In this document: positions 60,597-63,229 of the stretch, one piece after another | Layout: every line of letters begins with the position of its first letter | Numbering within the stretch: position 1 is the stretch's first letter | DNA from: PVC group bacterium | GTDB lineage: Bacteria; Verrucomicrobiota; Verrucomicrobiia; Chthoniobacterales; SZAS-18 | Length of the DNA: 63,229 bases | Reading direction: 5' to 3' | Assembly: GCA_903642295.1 (NCBI GenBank) | Contig: CAHJWO010000001.1 | Span: 1 to 63,229 of the forward strand | Position numbers and translations under genes: made by a program | Notes under the pieces: model-generated | Databases searched by the model: none | What the model saw: only the letters and a program-made list of their open reading frames with translations | What the model was told of the DNA's origin: nothing

Positions 60597-60654
60597 GAAT
60601 CGGAGCTTCGCGGGCAGGACCATCCCGAACGGAGCCCGGGAACGAGGGGAAACA

Positions 60655-60954
60655 TCAAACGGCTGGAGACACGGCGGGCAGGTCCGCCAGCAATTCGTCC
60701 GCCGGAACCGTCGTCAGGAGGTCACCGGGATCGAAGGTGTATTCACCGCTGCTGATGTGATGCTCCATGCCTTTGGCCACGGGCAGCGTTTCCCCATCCT
60801 CCAGCATTCCCTCGAAATGGAAACGCAGGGCCGAGTGCATCTCCGCCAGCGTCGTTTCCACGGTTTTGCCGGTGGCGATGCAGCCGGGCACGTCGGGCGA
60901 AAACGCTGCGTAGCCGGTGGCGCTTCGCTCAATCACGATCAGGTAATCTTCCAT
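60655..60954 (-). CDS. hicB: HicB family antitoxin
   Basis: A 99-residue HicB-like protein: a degenerate RNase H fold, MEDYLIVIERSATGYAAFSP, DVPGCIATGKTVETTLAEMH and ALRFHFEGMLEDGETLP. The C-terminal extension is acidic, without an obvious ribbon-helix-helix. HicB neutralises the HicA mRNA interferase and often represses the operon. It starts 6 bases after the hicA stop, the usual hicAB order. Because hicA seems to have lost its start codon, this antitoxin may now be an orphan. Confidence 0.88.
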   Translation of the reverse strand: MEDYLIVIERSATGYAAFSPDVPGCIATGKTVETTLAEMHSALRFHFEGMLEDGETLPVAKGMEHHISSGEYTFDPGDLLTTVPADELLADLPAVSPAV

Positions 60955-60960
60955 GGGAAA

Positions 60961-61146
60961 TCAGCGTAGCCCTGCTTGCTTGAGAATACTGTGTTGAGTT
61001 TTCTTCGGCAAGTCGTCGTTTGCGGCGGCGGGGACGGTGACGGTGCCTGGCTTGGTGGCGTGATGGAACTGGCGATGGCTGCCGCGAGTGCGGACCAGAA
61101 ACCAGCCGTCGTCTTGGATCAGCCTGATGAGGTCGCGGACTTTCGT
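60961..61146 (-). pseudogene. hicA: HicA toxin with ACG in place of the start codon
   Basis: The minus-strand frame translates as a full HicA double-stranded-RNA-binding-fold toxin: KVRDLIRLIQDDGWFLVRTR, GSHRQFHHATKPGTVTVPAA, and LPKKTQHSILKQAGLR. The catalytic His is present in GSHRQF, and the stop at 60961 is 6 bases from hicB. In this family the first residue before KVR is Met; here the codon (61144-61146) is ACG. No other ATG, GTG or TTG precedes it before an in-frame TGA 12 bases upstream. There is no Shine-Dalgarno motif, and a hairpin repeat begins 13 bases upstream. It is probably silent, or translated poorly from ACG. Confidence 0.85.
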
Positions 61147-61159
61147 GGGTGGGCGTCAG

Positions 61160-61210
61160 GCGAAGTGCAACTTCGCGGACAAGCGCGTTCCCAAGTGCAA
61201 CTTGGGAACG
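61160..61210. repeat. Double-hairpin interspersed repeat, copy 2
   Basis: Hairpin one has arms GCGAAGT and ACTTCGC (61160-61176). Hairpin two has arms CGTTCCCAAG and CTTGGGAACG (61186-61210), followed by AGGG. It has the same plan as 2211-2263. It occupies the place where the hicAB promoter would be expected. Confidence 0.75.
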
Positions 61211-61253
61211 AGGGAAAAAATAACTTCCACGGGCCTGTCGGGTAAACCGCTGG

Positions 61254-61856
61254 TCAGCCCTCCGGATCGGCCAGGATTTCTTCCAATCGCCGACGTAACG
61301 TCTCCGGCAGCCGTGGTAGCCACCCGGCGTCGATCAACCCGACACCGAGTAAGTCGCGCAGATGCACCCGGTCCTTGTCGCGGAAGGCCGAGAGCTTCAT
61401 GCGCACCAAGGCCTCCAGGGTCACGAGGCGGAAGTCGCCCGCGTCTTCGCCCTCCTCGACTTCCGCGTTCGTCACCGGCTGGTCGGGACGGGTGCGCTCT
61501 CCGGCAAAGACAATGTGCAAGGCGTCGCCGACCCGGCGCTCCGGGCCATCCAAGAAAATGTCCATCGCGTCCGCCTGCCCCAAGGATGCCACCCGGCGAT
61601 GCTGGAAACCGGCGGTTTCCAGGGCGGCAGTCGCGGCGGGCAGATCGACGCGGCGCAGGAGCAAGTCCACGTCACGGGTGTTGCGTACCGCCGACTCGTC
61701 CACGCGCGAAACCCATGCGGCCACGGCGTTGCCACCCACCACCGCATACGGCACCCCTGCCGCGTCCAACGCCGCCGCGGCGCGCAAAAGCCGACGACGG
61801 ACAGCCTCGACCGCCGCGCTCATGCGGGACCACGAAACCGGTAGAAGCACGGGCAT
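61254..61856 (-). CDS. Nucleotidyltransferase-fold protein
   Basis: A 200-residue protein of the nucleotidyltransferase superfamily. The core motif is VVGGNAVAAWV (Gly41-Gly42) followed by VRNTRDVDLLL (Asp62 and Asp64, the metal-binding DxD). The later LVTLEALVRMKLSAFRDKDR is typical of the AbiEii/nucleotidyltransferase-like group that transfers nucleotides to proteins or RNA. The start at 61856 is taken; ATG at 61823 would remove 11 residues. It lies 44 bp upstream of the repeat before hicA. It could belong to an old toxin-antitoxin or defence island, but no partner gene is visible. Confidence 0.82.
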   Translation of the reverse strand: MPVLLPVSWSRMSAAVEAVRRRLLRAAAALDAAGVPYAVVGGNAVAAWVSRVDESAVRNTRDVDLLLRRVDLPAATAALETAGFQHRRVASLGQADAMDIFLDGPERRVGDALHIVFAGERTRPDQPVTNAEVEEGEDAGDFRLVTLEALVRMKLSAFRDKDRVHLRDLLGVGLIDAGWLPRLPETLRRRLEEILADPEG

Positions 61857-62058
61857 GATGGGTTCATTTTGAAAGCTCTTCGAAAAGCAACGCTTGAATC
61901 AAGTATGACTATGTTTTAGTTAATACCAAGACGAATTGCCATCTCCTAATTAGTCAGGCGGCTGCGCCGCAAAGGGAACCCATGGCGCCCGGAGGTCGCC
62001 ATCCACCTTCCCGAGTAGCCACTCGGTCCTTTGACCGTAGCGGACATCCCCCGCAAAA

Positions 62059-62089
62059 CAAAACCCGCGTGGGTCACACGCGGGTTTTG
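62059..62089 (-). terminator. Intrinsic terminator of rpsA
   Basis: A perfect 13-bp stem, CAAAACCCGCGTG/CACGCGGGTTTTG, with a 5-base loop, 36 bases after the S1 stop codon. On the minus strand it is followed by TTTTGC after the stem, so U-rich sequence follows the hairpin. Confidence 0.85.
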
Positions 62090-62125
62090 CAAACGTTCTG
62101 CTGATTGCCAGCAAGCAAGAAGTCG

Positions 62126-63229
<1,104 letters not shown>

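Noticed and set aside
60976-61245. Plus-strand 89-codon frame next to hicB
   Set aside because: It is the antisense of the hicA frame, which has clear family homology.

Overview
The window is a GC-rich bacterial chromosome segment. Verrucomicrobiota is the most likely source; I place it from the mix of gene families and the many palindromic and short-period intergenic repeats, not from an rRNA marker. Shine-Dalgarno motifs are weak at most starts, so several start codons are judged by homology and spacing. No rRNA, tRNA, CRISPR array, insertion sequence or phage gene was seen.

Layout. (1) 1-4.5 kb, plus strand: the end of a circularly permuted ATP-grasp/alpha-E fusion followed by two different transglutaminase-like proteins, a predicted peptide-ligation and peptide-cleavage cassette. 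(2) 4.5-9.2 kb, minus strand: a compact type VI secretion island, tssA-tssB-tssC-hcp-tagJ, with no other T6SS gene in the window. (3) 9.8-27.2 kb, minus strand: a two-partner secretion operon, an Omp85/ShlB-type transporter followed by a 4928-residue adhesin with dozens of repeats of about 78 residues. The gap between the two genes is a long inverted array of heptanucleotides. (4) 27-33 kb, minus strand: a YheT-type hydrolase, a SUI1/YciH factor and an SbcCD/YhaNO-like nuclease-ATPase pair. (5) 33.9-45.5 kb, plus strand: GH1 beta-glucosidase, YdeI/OmdA protein, HrpA helicase interrupted in frame by heptamer repeats, aldo/keto reductase, a small unknown gene coupled to a delta-60-repeat exported protein, and a large MscS-type channel. 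(6) 46-54 kb, minus strand: 2-oxoglutarate dehydrogenase E1, then a TetR/EmrB/EmrA/outer-membrane-factor multidrug efflux operon with overlapping genes. (7) 54-62 kb: an MFS permease, a serine beta-lactamase-like hydrolase, DoxX, an SDR oxidoreductase divergent from its probable TetR regulator, a hicAB module whose toxin has lost its ATG, and a nucleotidyltransferase. (8) 62.1 kb to the end, minus strand: ribosomal protein S1 with a clear intrinsic terminator.

The most unusual feature is the density of repeat families in the gaps: heptamer arrays, nonamer arrays, hairpin repeats and elements of 115-190 bp with terminal inverted repeats. They abut start or stop codons (tssA, yheT, tpsB), sit inside hrpA, and lie directly upstream of the damaged hicA. 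This suggests active repeat turnover that may tune or switch neighbouring genes.
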